A stretch of DNA of 26,570 bases from an uncultured Spartobacteria bacterium (GTDB lineage: Bacteria > Verrucomicrobiota > Verrucomicrobiia > Chthoniobacterales > JAATET01). The notes below the pieces were generated by a model. It was not told where the DNA came from and did not search any database. It saw nothing but the letters and a program-made list of their open reading frames with translations. This document shows, piece after piece, positions 14,147-25,969 of the stretch. Position 1 is the first letter of the stretch; each line of letters starts with the position of its first letter. The position numbers and the translations under genes are program-made. The DNA is taken from the NCBI GenBank assembly GCA_937901895.1, contig CALGTD010000190.1, positions 1 to 26,570 on the forward strand. Reading direction: 5' to 3'.

Positions 14147-15001
14147 ATGAAACTCGAAACGCTGAAACTCGGTTGGAAAAGGCTTTCCACTCACGGACGC
14201 ACAGCGACCGCGGCAGGGGTCATTGCCATCTGTCTTGCGGGCGCGTTGGCGAGTGGCATCGGCGCTTCCCGGGAATCCTCTTCGTCACTGGGGAGCGCGA
14301 AGATCGACCTGAAGGAAACCGACCAGTCCTACAACGTGACGATCACCGCACCCGAGAGTGAGCAGCCACGGCTGAGTGTCCGCATGGACGGACGCAGTCT
14401 TGTTATCGGATCAGCCGACAATGCGGGCGGGGCAACTCTCGAGCAGCAGCTCAAGCTTCCCGAAGCGGATCCGATGCAGGCTCCGACGTTCGAGCGGCAG
14501 GGAGACCGGCTCGTCGTCACCGTTTCCAAGCGCACCGGCACCCGCGCTCCAACAGCCTCGACGGGACGCGCACCCCGCTCCACTGCAGCGCCGGATCCCG
14601 ATGACCTGACGGACCAGATGTTCGGAAACATCCGCCAGATGCAACGGCAGATGGACCGCATGATGAGCCGCGCAATGGCGAACTTCGGCGGTTTTGATTC
14701 CTTCTCCAACTTCCCGGCCCTCGGCGGGATGTCTGCGATGGGCGGACTCAACCTCGAAGACACGGGCAAGGAGTATGTGATCCGCGCAAGCCTGCCGGGC
14801 GGCGCGATGGAGAACGTCAACGTCAGCGTCGACAACGAACGGGTGCTGAAGATCACGGCAAACGACGAGTCCTCCAGCGCCAATCACCGCCATATGGCAA
14901 ATTTCACCCAGGTCTTCACGCTCCCGGGACCGGTGCAGTCCGACAAGATCCAGGTCGACAAGTCCCAGGACGCCCTCGTGATCACACTCCCGAAGGCGTG
15001 A
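14147..15001 (+). CDS. Membrane-anchored protein with two alpha-crystallin (Hsp20)-like domains
   Basis: The ATG at 14147 is preferred. A GTG at 14105 is in frame but would translate through the inverted repeat. Residues 20-40 form one transmembrane or uncleaved signal segment after a basic start, so the body is probably periplasmic. Residues 51-128 look like a diverged alpha-crystallin domain (KIDLKETDQSYNVTITAPE ... DRLVVTVSKR). A linker (130-200) contains a Met/Gln/Arg helix (NIRQMQRQMDRMMSRAM). Residues 200-283 form a clearer Hsp20 domain (LNLEDTGKEYVIRASLPGG ... FTLPGPVQSDKIQVD ... LVITLPKA). The C-terminal I-x-I tail motif of small heat-shock proteins is missing. A periplasmic holdase or a beta-sandwich scaffold is likely. 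Small heat-shock proteins are normally single-domain, cytosolic and about 150 residues, so this 284-residue tandem form is unusual. Confidence 0.78.
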   Translation: MKLETLKLGWKRLSTHGRTATAAGVIAICLAGALASGIGASRESSSSLGSAKIDLKETDQSYNVTITAPESEQPRLSVRMDGRSLVIGSADNAGGATLEQQLKLPEADPMQAPTFERQGDRLVVTVSKRTGTRAPTASTGRAPRSTAAPDPDDLTDQMFGNIRQMQRQMDRMMSRAMANFGGFDSFSNFPALGGMSAMGGLNLEDTGKEYVIRASLPGGAMENVNVSVDNERVLKITANDESSSANHRHMANFTQVFTLPGPVQSDKIQVDKSQDALVITLPKA

Positions 15002-15022
15002 TCCGTGGAGCCTGACAGGTGC

Positions 15023-15054
15023 CCCGCGGGGCCTCTCCGCTCCAGCCCCGCGGG
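15023..15054. terminator. GC-rich hairpin between convergent genes
   Basis: CCCGCGGGGC (15023-15032) pairs exactly with GCCCCGCGGG (15045-15054), giving a 10-bp stem and 12-base loop. A possible flanking TGAC/GTCA pair has a bulge. It lies between the stop codons of the tandem alpha-crystallin gene and the YdeI-like gene, touching the latter. No T-run is present, so a bidirectional terminator is inferred from position. Confidence 0.5.
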
Positions 15055-15624
15055 TCAGCCGTGGAACGTCTCTCCGCGCGCGAGCATTTCAAGGATCGCC
15101 GCCATGCGACGGGCGCGTGTCTCCGGCTTCTTCGCCGTCTGCAAGCGATAGATGATTGGATAAATCCTCGACTTCGTGAGGGTGGCAAAAAATTCCGCCG
15201 CTTTCGGGTTCTTCGCGAGGGCGGCGAGAAAGTCCTCGGGCACGACACCGGTGCGCGATGAGTCGTAGGCGGCCGCCCATCGTCCATCCGCCTTCGCCGC
15301 CTCGATCTGCGCAAGGCCCGCCGGTTGCATCCGGCCTTCCGCGATCAGCCGTTCGGCATGCTGCGTATTCACTTTCGACCAGACGCTGCGCGGCCGACGG
15401 GGCGTAAATCTCTGCAGCCACGACTCCGCATCCAGCGACTCCTTCCGGCCGTCGATCCAGCCGTAACACAAGGCCTCCTCGAGCGCCTCGGCGTAGGTGA
15501 TCGATTTCACTCTCGAGGCCTTCTTGAAGATCCGAAGCCAGATGCCGTCGCTCCGCGAATGATTCCTTCCGAGCCATGTGCGGAAGGACTTCGCGGTGGA
15601 GAAAGCGAGGTGTTCCTGCGCCAT
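15055..15624 (-). CDS. YdeI/OmpD-associated (OmdA) family protein
   Basis: The protein begins MAQEHLAFSTAKSFRTWLGRN. It carries the family's landmarks: WLRIFKKASRVKSITYAEALEEALCYGWIDG, ESWLQRFTPRRPRSVWSKVNTQHAERLI, and the alpha-helical C-terminal OmdA region with DFLAALAKNPKAAEFFATL. At 189 residues it is standard for the family. The ATG at 15624 is chosen over an upstream in-frame start because the homologous region begins there and the extension is Arg-rich without pattern. Proteins of this family are cytosolic and linked in some bacteria to peptide or bacteriocin resistance and to OmpD, but the mechanism is unknown. The gene is divergent from the radical SAM gene and convergent with the tandem alpha-crystallin gene. 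Confidence 0.9.
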   Translation of the reverse strand: MAQEHLAFSTAKSFRTWLGRNHSRSDGIWLRIFKKASRVKSITYAEALEEALCYGWIDGRKESLDAESWLQRFTPRRPRSVWSKVNTQHAERLIAEGRMQPAGLAQIEAAKADGRWAAAYDSSRTGVVPEDFLAALAKNPKAAEFFATLTKSRIYPIIYRLQTAKKPETRARRMAAILEMLARGETFHG

Positions 15625-15746
15625 GCCGGATGCTTTGCATAGCAAACACCGCGCGCGGAGACGAGAGGTTCCCCCCGGCAAAATTCGGAAAAATTTTGGC
15701 AATCCCGGTTGGGCGGGCACCGATTGGCGACCGTTACGTTGCCTTC
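15625..15746. promoter_or_regulatory. Divergent promoter region between the YdeI-like and radical SAM genes
   Basis: This 122-base gap includes an AT-rich core in a GC-rich window, with AAAATT (15680-15685) and AATTTT (15692-15697) as inverted repeats. It should carry both promoters, but no clear -35/-10 pair can be assigned. Confidence 0.35.
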
Positions 15747-16622
15747 GTGTTTCCAACATCCACCACCGAGACTTCCGCGCCGCATCCCCCGGCGTGTGAG
15801 CCGCTGCCTCCGCGACGATTCCTTGGAAACCGTTACGTCTATTGCGTCCTCTCGCAGCGCGCGGGCGGGCTGTCCATCGGCATCAATCTGAACCCGGATC
15901 AGCACTGCAACTTCGATTGCGTCTATTGCGAGATCGATCGGTCCGCCCGGCCGAAGCACAGGCGGCTGCACATCCCGCGGATGATCGCCGAGCTCGAGTC
16001 GATGCTCGGCCTCGTCCACTCCGGCCGGTTCGAGGAACTCGGCTACTCGGCCGCCCCGGAGCTTCTCCCGTTCAAGGAAGTCGCACTCAGTGGCGACGGG
16101 GAGCCGACCCTTTGCCCGGAGTTTCGCCAGGCGGTCGAGGCGATCGTGCACCTTCGGGCGCGTCACCGTTTTCCGTTTTTCAAGATCGTCCTCATCACGA
16201 ATACGACCGGACTTCCGCTGCCGGAGGTTCGCAAGGGAATCGAACTTCTCGCCGCCGAGGACGAGATCTGGGCAAAGCTCGACGCCGGCACCCAGGAATA
16301 CATGGACATCGTCAACCGGCCGAACATCTCCATCGAGGATGTGATGGAGAACATTCTCTCCGTGGCGAGGCGGAGGCCGGTGATCATTCAGAGCCTCATT
16401 CCCCTGATCAACGGCCGCGAGCCTCCCGACGACGAGATCCTCGAGCTGGCCGCCCGCCTCCGCGAGCTCCGCGAAGACGGCGCAAAGATCCCGCTCGTGC
16501 AGATCTACTCCGCCCACCGGCCGGCGATGGACGCCACCTGCGCCCATCTTCCCCTGCGCAGTCTTTCCCGGATCGCAAAGACGATTCGCAAGGTAAGCGG
16601 CCTGTCCGCAGAAGTGTTCTAA
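15747..16622 (+). CDS. Radical SAM protein (COG0731/TYW1-like Fe-S oxidoreductase)
   Basis: The GTG at 15747 is chosen, because upstream in-frame codons run into the divergent YdeI-like gene. The radical SAM cluster motif is C54-x3-C58-x2-C61 (CNFDCVYCEID), which binds a 4Fe-4S cluster and S-adenosylmethionine. The barrel then shows VALSGDGEPTL (the GGE-like motif), IVLITNTTGLPL, and EIWAKLDAGTQEYM followed by NRPNISIEDVMENI. This order matches the COG0731 radical SAM group related to wyosine-synthesis TYW1 but without a flavodoxin domain. At 291 residues the length is normal. The reaction is unknown. The protein is cytosolic. A PocR-AraC regulator follows 60 bases downstream on the same strand. 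Confidence 0.86.
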   Translation: MFPTSTTETSAPHPPACEPLPPRRFLGNRYVYCVLSQRAGGLSIGINLNPDQHCNFDCVYCEIDRSARPKHRRLHIPRMIAELESMLGLVHSGRFEELGYSAAPELLPFKEVALSGDGEPTLCPEFRQAVEAIVHLRARHRFPFFKIVLITNTTGLPLPEVRKGIELLAAEDEIWAKLDAGTQEYMDIVNRPNISIEDVMENILSVARRRPVIIQSLIPLINGREPPDDEILELAARLRELREDGAKIPLVQIYSAHRPAMDATCAHLPLRSLSRIAKTIRKVSGLSAEVF

Positions 16623-16649
16623 ATCACTCGATCTCACCGTCCAAGTGAT
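16623..16649 (+). promoter_or_regulatory. Inverted repeat between the radical SAM and PocR-AraC genes
   Basis: ATCACT (16623-16628) and AGTGAT (16644-16649) are exact inverted arms around a 15-base loop, directly after the radical SAM stop. It could be a weak terminator or an operator for the downstream regulator. The evidence is thin. Confidence 0.2.
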
Positions 16650-16682
16650 CTACCTTTCTGATGTGAAACCGGAGGAAATGCC

Positions 16683-17555
16683 GTGACGGCGGATCTGATC
16701 GAAGCACTTTCGAACTCGAAGATCTACCGCGACTACGAGCGTGCCTTCAGCGACGCCACCGGACTGCCGCTTTCCCTCGACGCCATCGAGGCGTGGAAAC
16801 CACCCCATGTCGGCAAACGCGGACGCAACCCGTTCTGCGAAATGATGGCCGAGACGAGCTGCACGTGCGCCGCCTGCCTGCGCACGCAGGAAAAGCTCAA
16901 GGACGGTGCCCGCGAAGGTGCACGCACCGTGAAGTGCGAGTTCGAGATGCTCGATACCGCGGTTCCGATCAAGATCGGAGACGAGCTCGTCGGATTTCTT
17001 CAGACCGGACAGGTCTTCTGCAAAAAGCCAACCGCCGCACAATTTCAGCGCGTTTCCGAACGGCTCGAGCATCTCGGCATTCCGGTGAACTCGAAGCTCG
17101 AGAAATCCTGGTTCGCCACCCGCGTCATGTCCCCGGAGCAATACGACGCGATGGTTCACCTGCTCGGCATCTTCGCACAGCATCTCTCGCTCGTCGCGAA
17201 CCAGATCATCGTCCAGCGCGATAACGCCGAGGCGCCGATGATTCGGCGCGCGAAGGAGTTCATCAAGGAGAACCAGACCGAGGACCTCTCACTCGGACAG
17301 GTCGCAAAGGCGGTGAACACCAGCACGTTCTACTTCTGCAAGATGTTCAAGAAGGCGACCGGCCTGAACTTCACCGAGTATCTCTCCCGCGTCCGTGTCG
17401 AGAAGGCGAAAAACCTCCTGCTGAATCCGAATCTCCGCGTGAGCGAGATCGCCTATGAGGTCGGCTTCCAGTCCCTGACGCACTTCAACCGCGTCTTCAA
17501 AAAGGTCGTGGGCCAGTCGCCCACCGAGTATCGCGGTCGGCTCTCGAACGTCTGA
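16683..17555 (+). CDS. AraC-family transcriptional regulator with N-terminal PocR sensory domain
   Basis: The GTG at 16683 has a strong ribosome binding site (GGAGGAA at 16671-16677, seven bases away), the best in the window. Residues about 5-175 form a PocR domain: NSKIYRDYERAFSDATGLPLS, NPFCEMMAETSCTCAACLRTQ with several cysteines, and PIKIGDELVGFLQTGQVF. Such domains bind small hydrocarbon-type ligands or metals. Residues about 187-287 are two AraC helix-turn-helix motifs (LSLGQVAKAVNTSTFYFCKMFKK and VSEIAYEVGFQSLTHFNRVFKK). At 290 residues the protein should be a complete cytosolic DNA-binding regulator. The ligand is unknown. Position just upstream of the PEP carboxykinase gene suggests, but does not prove, control of central carbon genes. 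Confidence 0.93.
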   Translation: MTADLIEALSNSKIYRDYERAFSDATGLPLSLDAIEAWKPPHVGKRGRNPFCEMMAETSCTCAACLRTQEKLKDGAREGARTVKCEFEMLDTAVPIKIGDELVGFLQTGQVFCKKPTAAQFQRVSERLEHLGIPVNSKLEKSWFATRVMSPEQYDAMVHLLGIFAQHLSLVANQIIVQRDNAEAPMIRRAKEFIKENQTEDLSLGQVAKAVNTSTFYFCKMFKKATGLNFTEYLSRVRVEKAKNLLLNPNLRVSEIAYEVGFQSLTHFNRVFKKVVGQSPTEYRGRLSNV

Positions 17556-17569
17556 CGATTCACCGTCAG
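17552..17569 (+). terminator. Small hairpin overlapping the stop of the PocR-AraC gene
   Basis: CTGACG (17552-17557) pairs with CGTCAG (17564-17569) around a six-base loop and spans the TGA stop. Flanking ACG/CGT may extend it with a one-base bulge. There is no T-run, so a terminator role is uncertain. Confidence 0.3.
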
Positions 17570-17651
17570 CGTCGAATTCGCAAAAACGGAGCGGCTTCGG
17601 ACAATCCGTGCGTATCCGGCTCCCGGGGCTTTCGCGACACTGTGCGCACAC

Positions 17652-19463
17652 ATGAAAGACTCGAATCCCACCACCGCCCCCACCCGGAACAAAGCCCTGC
17701 TGGCATGGGTCGAGGAAATTCGCGCTCTCTGCCAGCCTGAGAGCGTCCACTGGTGCGACGGATCGCAGGAGGAATACGACCGCCTCTGCGAGCAGATGGT
17801 CCAGTCCGGCACGCTCACCCGCCTCAATCCGGAGAAGCGGCCAAACAGCTTCCACTGCCTCTCCGATCCGAGCGATGTCGCCCGTGTCGAGGATCGCACG
17901 TTCATCTGCAGCAAGCGCAAACGCGACGCCGGCCCCACGAACAACTGGATGGCGCCAGACGAAATGCGCGCCACGTTGAAGCCTCTTTTCACCGGCTGCA
18001 TGAAGGGCCGCACGATGTATGTCATCCCCTTCAGCATGGGCCCGCTCGGTTCGTCGATCTCCCATATCGGCGTGGAAATCTCCGACTCGCCCTACGTCGC
18101 GGTGAACATGCGCATCATGACGCGCATGGGCAGCGCCGTGCTCGACGTGCTCGGCGACGACGGCGAGTTCGTTCCCTGCGTGCACTCCGTCGGCGCGCCG
18201 CTCGAGCCGGGGCAGAAGGACGTTCGCTGGCCGTGCAATCCGAAGGTCAAATACATCGTCCACTTCCCGGAGACCCGCGAAATCTGGTCCTACGGCAGCG
18301 GCTACGGCGGCAACGCCCTGCTTGGCAAAAAGTGTTTCGCCCTGCGCATCGCATCCTGCATGGCGCGCGACGAAGGCTGGATGGCCGAGCACATGCTCAT
18401 CCTCGGCGTCGAATCGCCCGAGGGCAGGAAGGACTATGTCGCCGCGGCCTTTCCCAGCGCCTGCGGAAAGACGAACTTCGCCATGCTCATCCCCCCGAAG
18501 GAATTCGCCGGCTGGAAGGTCACGACCGTCGGTGACGACATCGCCTGGCTGAAGCCCGGCAAGGACGGACGCCTCTACGCGATCAATCCCGAGGCCGGCT
18601 ACTTCGGTGTCGCTCCCGGCACCTCCGCACACTCGAACCCCAACGCGCTGAAGTGCTGCGAGAAGGACACCATCTTCACCAACGTCGCGCTCACGCCCGA
18701 CGGGGACGTGTGGTGGGAGGGCCTTACCAAGGAGCCGCCCGCGAAGCTCATCGACTGGACCGGCCAGGAATGGACGCCCGATTGCGGCCGCCCCGCCGCG
18801 CACCCGAATGCCCGGTTCACCGCTCCGATGGCGAACAATCCCGTGCTCGACGACAAGGCGGACGATCCCGCCGGCGTTCCGATCAGCGCGATCATCTTCG
18901 GAGGCCGCCGCGCCACCACGATGCCGCTCGTCTTCCAGGCGTTCAACTGGATGCACGGCACGTATCTCGGCGCGACGATGGGCTCGGAAATGACCGCCGC
19001 CGCGGTTGGCGGAGCCGGCCAGGTTCGCCGCGACCCGATGGCGATGCTGCCCTTCTGCGGATACAACATGGGCCAGTATTTCTCCCACTGGCTGGAGATG
19101 CGGAAGGACATCGCCCGTCCGCCGAAAATCTTTCACGTGAACTGGTTCAGGAAGGGCGCCGACGGCCGTTTCCTGTGGCCCGGCTTCGGCGACAACATGC
19201 GCGTCCTGAAGTGGATCATCGACCGCTGCCACGGCACGGTCTACGCCGAGGAGACGCCGCTGGGATGGATGCCGGCAGCCGAGGACATCAACATCGAGGG
19301 CATGGAGAACTACACCCGGGGGGATCTCGAGGCGGTGCTCGCCATCGATGTCCAGGGTTGGAAGCGTGAGGTTCTGCTGCAGGACGAACTCTTCATCGAC
19401 CTGCACGCGGATCTTCCGAAGGAACTGATGTTCCAGCGCGAGCTGCTCATCTCGCGACTCTAG
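17652..19463 (+). CDS. pckG: Phosphoenolpyruvate carboxykinase, GTP-dependent
   Basis: The enzyme interconverts oxaloacetate plus GTP with PEP, carbon dioxide and GDP. It acts in gluconeogenesis, or in the reverse direction during succinate-forming fermentation. The GTP type is shown by the P-loop AFPSACGKTNFAM (K273, T274) with the reactive Cys C271, YVIPFSMGPLGSSISHIGVE near the N-terminus, GYGGNALLGKKCFALRIAS, and FGGRRATTMPLVFQAFNW. The C-terminal nucleotide site is FHVNWFRKGADGRFLWPGFGDNMRVLKWI. At 603 residues the length is standard, and all these motifs are intact. The ATG at 17652 has no strong ribosome binding site. The gene follows the PocR-AraC regulator by 96 bases and precedes a transporter by 130 bases. 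It is cytosolic. Confidence 0.97.
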   Translation: MKDSNPTTAPTRNKALLAWVEEIRALCQPESVHWCDGSQEEYDRLCEQMVQSGTLTRLNPEKRPNSFHCLSDPSDVARVEDRTFICSKRKRDAGPTNNWMAPDEMRATLKPLFTGCMKGRTMYVIPFSMGPLGSSISHIGVEISDSPYVAVNMRIMTRMGSAVLDVLGDDGEFVPCVHSVGAPLEPGQKDVRWPCNPKVKYIVHFPETREIWSYGSGYGGNALLGKKCFALRIASCMARDEGWMAEHMLILGVESPEGRKDYVAAAFPSACGKTNFAMLIPPKEFAGWKVTTVGDDIAWLKPGKDGRLYAINPEAGYFGVAPGTSAHSNPNALKCCEKDTIFTNVALTPDGDVWWEGLTKEPPAKLIDWTGQEWTPDCGRPAAHPNARFTAPMANNPVLDDKADDPAGVPISAIIFGGRRATTMPLVFQAFNWMHGTYLGATMGSEMTAAAVGGAGQVRRDPMAMLPFCGYNMGQYFSHWLEMRKDIARPPKIFHVNWFRKGADGRFLWPGFGDNMRVLKWIIDRCHGTVYAEETPLGWMPAAEDINIEGMENYTRGDLEAVLAIDVQGWKREVLLQDELFIDLHADLPKELMFQRELLISRL

Positions 19464-19486
19464 GATTTGCCTTGGGGGCAATCGGC

Positions 19487-19514
19487 GGTTTGCGTCACGC
19501 ACCAGGCGCAAGCC
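19487..19514 (+). terminator. Possible hairpin downstream of pckG
   Basis: GGTTTGCG (19487-19494) pairs with CGCAAGCC (19507-19514) with one G-U pair and a 12-base loop, 23 bases after the pckG stop. A second small stem, TCGCC/GGCGA (19517-19529), is followed by AAAATTT. The stem is moderate and no clean T-run follows it. Confidence 0.3.
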
Positions 19515-19593
19515 GCTCGCCTCCGGCGAAAATTTCCTCTAGCTACAATGCGGGCGGGGCAACCGTTCACCTGTCGCCCCTCCACGCCCATTC

Positions 19594-21261
19594 ATGGACT
19601 GGCTCGTTCAACTCATTCACGGCGAAAGTATCGCGCACGCGGTGCTCGTTCTCTCCGCAGTCGCTGCGCTCGGCCTCGCCATCGGCAGCCTCAAGATCAA
19701 GGGCATCGGCCTCGGCATCGCCGGTGTCCTCTTTTCCGGCCTCGCAATCGGCCACTTCGGCATCCGGATTTCTCCGGGAGTGCTCGAGTTTGCGCGGGAG
19801 TTCGGACTGATTCTTTTTGTTTACACGATCGGCATCCAGGTGGGGCCCGGCTTTTTCGCGTCCCTCCGCAGGCAGGGACTGCCGCTGAATCTCATGGCGG
19901 CGTCGATCGTCGTCCTCGGCGCGCTGATCGCCCTCGGCATCGCGAAGCTTGCAAATGTTCCCATGGCCGCCGCCGTGGGTCTGTTCTCCGGCGCGACGAC
20001 AAACACCCCCTCCCTCGGTGCCGCGCAGGAGGCCATCCGCAGTCTGCCGGACGCCGCGGCCGACGCCAGCGCGCTTCCCGGTCTCGGCTACGCGGTCGCG
20101 TATCCATTTGGCATTGTCGGCATCATTCTCACCATGCTCCTGCTTCGCGCGTTGTTTCGCGTGGATCTGAAAAAGGAGACCGCCAGTCTTCTCGCCGCCA
20201 GCGGCACGCGCGCGTCCAAACTCGCCCGGCTGAACATTCTTGTCACCAATTCGAACATCGAGGGTCTTCGCATCGATCAGCTCCCCATGCTGGAATCGCT
20301 GGGCGTCGTCATCTCCCGCATGCATCACGACGGGCGTGTCGATCTGGCGAAACCCGAGGACGTCGTTCACGTCGGTGACACGCTTCTCGCGATCGGCCCT
20401 GCGCCAAAGCTCGAGGAGCTGCGGATCATTCTCGGCGTCCAGAGCGAACTCGACCTTCACAAGGCCGAGAGCAATCTTGTCATGCGCCGCGTCATCGTGA
20501 CGAAGAAGGCGATCCTCGGAAAAACGATCGGCGAGCTGAATTTCCTCGCCCGGCACGACGTCACCGTCACCCGCCTGACCCGCGCCGAGGTCGAGCTCAG
20601 CGCCACTCCGGATCAACGTCTGCAATTCGGCGACATGCTCGTCATCGTCGGCCGCGAGGAGGACATCGCCGATGCCGCGAAGCTGCTCGGTAACTCGCTC
20701 AAGCAACTCAACCACACGGAGCTGATCCCCGTTTTCGTGGGCATCGGCCTGGGCGTGCTTGTGGGCAGCATCCCGATCGCGTTTCCCGGAATCCCAGCTC
20801 CGGTCAAACTCGGACTCGCGGGAGGACCGCTCATTGTGGCCATTCTACTCAGCCGACTCGGCCGCGTCGGACCGTTGCTCTGGTATATGCCAAACAACGC
20901 AAACTTCGCGATCCGCGAGATCGGCATCGTGCTGTTCCTTGCCTGCGTCGGCCTGCATTCCGGCGAAAAGTTCATCGACACCCTCGTGAACGGCGACGGG
21001 GTGAAATGGATGCTCCTCGCATCAATCATCACCACCGCTCCGCTTTTGCTCGTCGGGTTGTTCGCGCGGGTCTTCCTCCGCACAAACTACGTCTCGATTT
21101 GCGGTCTGCTCGCCGGAAGCATGACCGATCCGCCCGCCCTAGCCTTCGCAAACACAGTTAGCGGTTCAGACGCGCCCTCGATCTCCTACGCGACGGTCTA
21201 CCCGCTCACGATGCTTCTGCGCGTCGTGTGCGCCCAGATCCTCGTGCTGGTGTTTCTTTGA
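19594..21261 (+). CDS. AspT/YidE/YbjL-family membrane transporter with two RCK_C domains
   Basis: The architecture is typical of the family: an N-terminal set of about five membrane helices (1-200), two cytosolic RCK/TrkA-C-like domains (about 210-290 and 295-375), and a second set of helices (about 380-555). The duplicated halves each carry a conserved loop: GATTNTPSLGAAQEA (from G133) and GSMTDPPALAFAN (from G508). The first RCK_C is seen in NILVTNSNIEGLRIDQLP and DTLLAIG, the second in RRVIVTKKAILGKTIGELN. The best characterised member is the aspartate:alanine exchanger AspT, but most members, such as YidE and YbjL, have unknown substrates. Dicarboxylate or amino-acid exchange is plausible beside PEP carboxykinase and fermentation genes. 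Length (555) is normal. Confidence 0.9.
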   Translation: MDWLVQLIHGESIAHAVLVLSAVAALGLAIGSLKIKGIGLGIAGVLFSGLAIGHFGIRISPGVLEFAREFGLILFVYTIGIQVGPGFFASLRRQGLPLNLMAASIVVLGALIALGIAKLANVPMAAAVGLFSGATTNTPSLGAAQEAIRSLPDAAADASALPGLGYAVAYPFGIVGIILTMLLLRALFRVDLKKETASLLAASGTRASKLARLNILVTNSNIEGLRIDQLPMLESLGVVISRMHHDGRVDLAKPEDVVHVGDTLLAIGPAPKLEELRIILGVQSELDLHKAESNLVMRRVIVTKKAILGKTIGELNFLARHDVTVTRLTRAEVELSATPDQRLQFGDMLVIVGREEDIADAAKLLGNSLKQLNHTELIPVFVGIGLGVLVGSIPIAFPGIPAPVKLGLAGGPLIVAILLSRLGRVGPLLWYMPNNANFAIREIGIVLFLACVGLHSGEKFIDTLVNGDGVKWMLLASIITTAPLLLVGLFARVFLRTNYVSICGLLAGSMTDPPALAFANTVSGSDAPSISYATVYPLTMLLRVVCAQILVLVFL

Positions 21262-21361
21262 GCGGCGCGCCGCGTCGGCCCCGCAGATTTGGCAAGATCC
21301 GACCAGCGTCGGCCAACTGTTACAAAGTCGCGTTGCGCAATCCGTCGTTAACTGACGGCAT
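21262..21361. promoter_or_regulatory. Structured 100-base promoter region upstream of nifJ
   Basis: A perfect palindrome GCGGCGCGCCGC (21262-21273) follows the transporter stop. A hairpin lies at 21289-21316: TTGG pairs with CCAA, and CCGAC (21299-21303) with GTCGG (21308-21312), around the loop CAGC. The 9-base GCGTCGGCC occurs at 21272-21280 and again at 21306-21314. A small palindrome TTGCGCAA lies at 21333-21340. These may be a terminator for the transporter and operator sites for the fermentation genes. I do not see a consensus Rex or FNR site. Confidence 0.35.
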
Positions 21362-24912
<3,551 letters not shown>

Positions 24913-24916
<4 letters not shown>

Positions 24917-25905
24917 ACCTCGCAACCACCTGGCTTGGTCTTCCACTCGCGCATCCGTTCATGCCGGGTGCGTCTCCCATGGTCGACAACCTAGATGTCG
25001 TCCGGCAGCTCGAGGACGCCGGCGCCTCGGCGATCGTCATGCACTCGCTCTTCGAGGAGCAGATCCGCCTCGAGGAGGATGCGTATTTCCAGAACGTCGA
25101 GTCGTTTCAGGATTCCTTCAGCGAAGCGATGTCATTCCTCACGGAACCCGGCGATTTCACGCTCCGTCCCGATCAGTATCTCGAACAAATCAGTCGTCTG
25201 AAGCGCGCCGTGGATATCCCCGTGATCGCCTCTCTCAACGGAACGACCGTCGGCGGATGGACCTCCTTCGCAAGGCACATGGAGAGCGCGGGTGCCGACG
25301 CCATCGAGTTGAACTACTACGTCGTTCCGTCGTCGGTGATGCAAACGGCAAAGATGATCGAGGCGGATGCGGTCGAAATTCTCCGGTCCGTTCGCCGTAG
25401 CGTGGGCATTCCCGTCGCCCTGAAGATCTCCCCATTCTTCTCGTCACTGCCTCATTTCGCGAAGAAGGCGGCCGAAGCCGGTGCGGACGGACTGGTTCTG
25501 TTCAACCGCTTCTATCAGCCCGATATAGACATCGAATCGCTGGAAGCACTGCCGACCCTGCAATTCTCCCGTTCCTCGGAGCTCCGCCTGCGCCTGCGAT
25601 GGCTGGCGATGCTGCACGGCGAAATCCCCACTCCCCTCGCCGCGACCGGTGGCATCCACACCGCAACGGATGCCATCAAGGCGATCATGGCGGGCGCCGA
25701 AGTCGTGCAAATGGTGTCGTGTCTGCTGAAGCACGGACCTGAACATCTCGCCCGCGTGCTGACGGAGTTCCATCAGTGGATGGAAGAGCACGAATATGAG
25801 TCCATCGACCAGCTCCGGGGGTCGATGAGCATGCAGCATTGTCCCGACCCCGCCGCGTTCGAGCGCGCAAATTACATGCGCATCCTCCAGGGCTGGCGGG
25901 TGTGA
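24913..25905 (+). CDS. Dihydroorotate-dehydrogenase-like FMN oxidoreductase
   Basis: The ATG at 24913 overlaps the nifJ stop and has a good ribosome binding site (AAAGGAG, ending seven bases upstream). The earlier in-frame start lies inside nifJ. The 330-residue protein is a TIM barrel of the dihydroorotate dehydrogenase group. It shows TWLGLPLAHPFMPGASPMVDN (the FMN-barrel start), IPVIASLNGTTVGGW, DAIELNYYV, IPVALKISPFFSSLPHFAKKA, GADGLVLFNRFYQPDIDIE, TPLAATGGIHTATDAIKAIM and GAEVVQMVSCLLKHGP. The Asn/Lys/Gly positions that bind FMN are visible. PyrD substrate residues are not certain, so it need not make orotate. Tight coupling with nifJ suggests an electron-transfer or redox role with PFOR or ferredoxin. 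This is inference. Confidence 0.9.
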
Positions 25906-25969
25906 CATTCCATCCTCGATGACGCGTCTATTTCGTGGCCGTCGATCCCGCATCGCATATTCTCCCGCC

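Noticed and set aside
15576..15746. Upstream extension of the radical SAM gene
   Set aside because: It runs into the divergent YdeI-like gene and has no family-like residues; GTG 15747 fits the family start.
17289..19511. 740-residue open frame antisense to pckG
   Set aside because: It is the mirror of codon bias in a well-supported PEP carboxykinase gene; no motif or ribosome binding site was seen.
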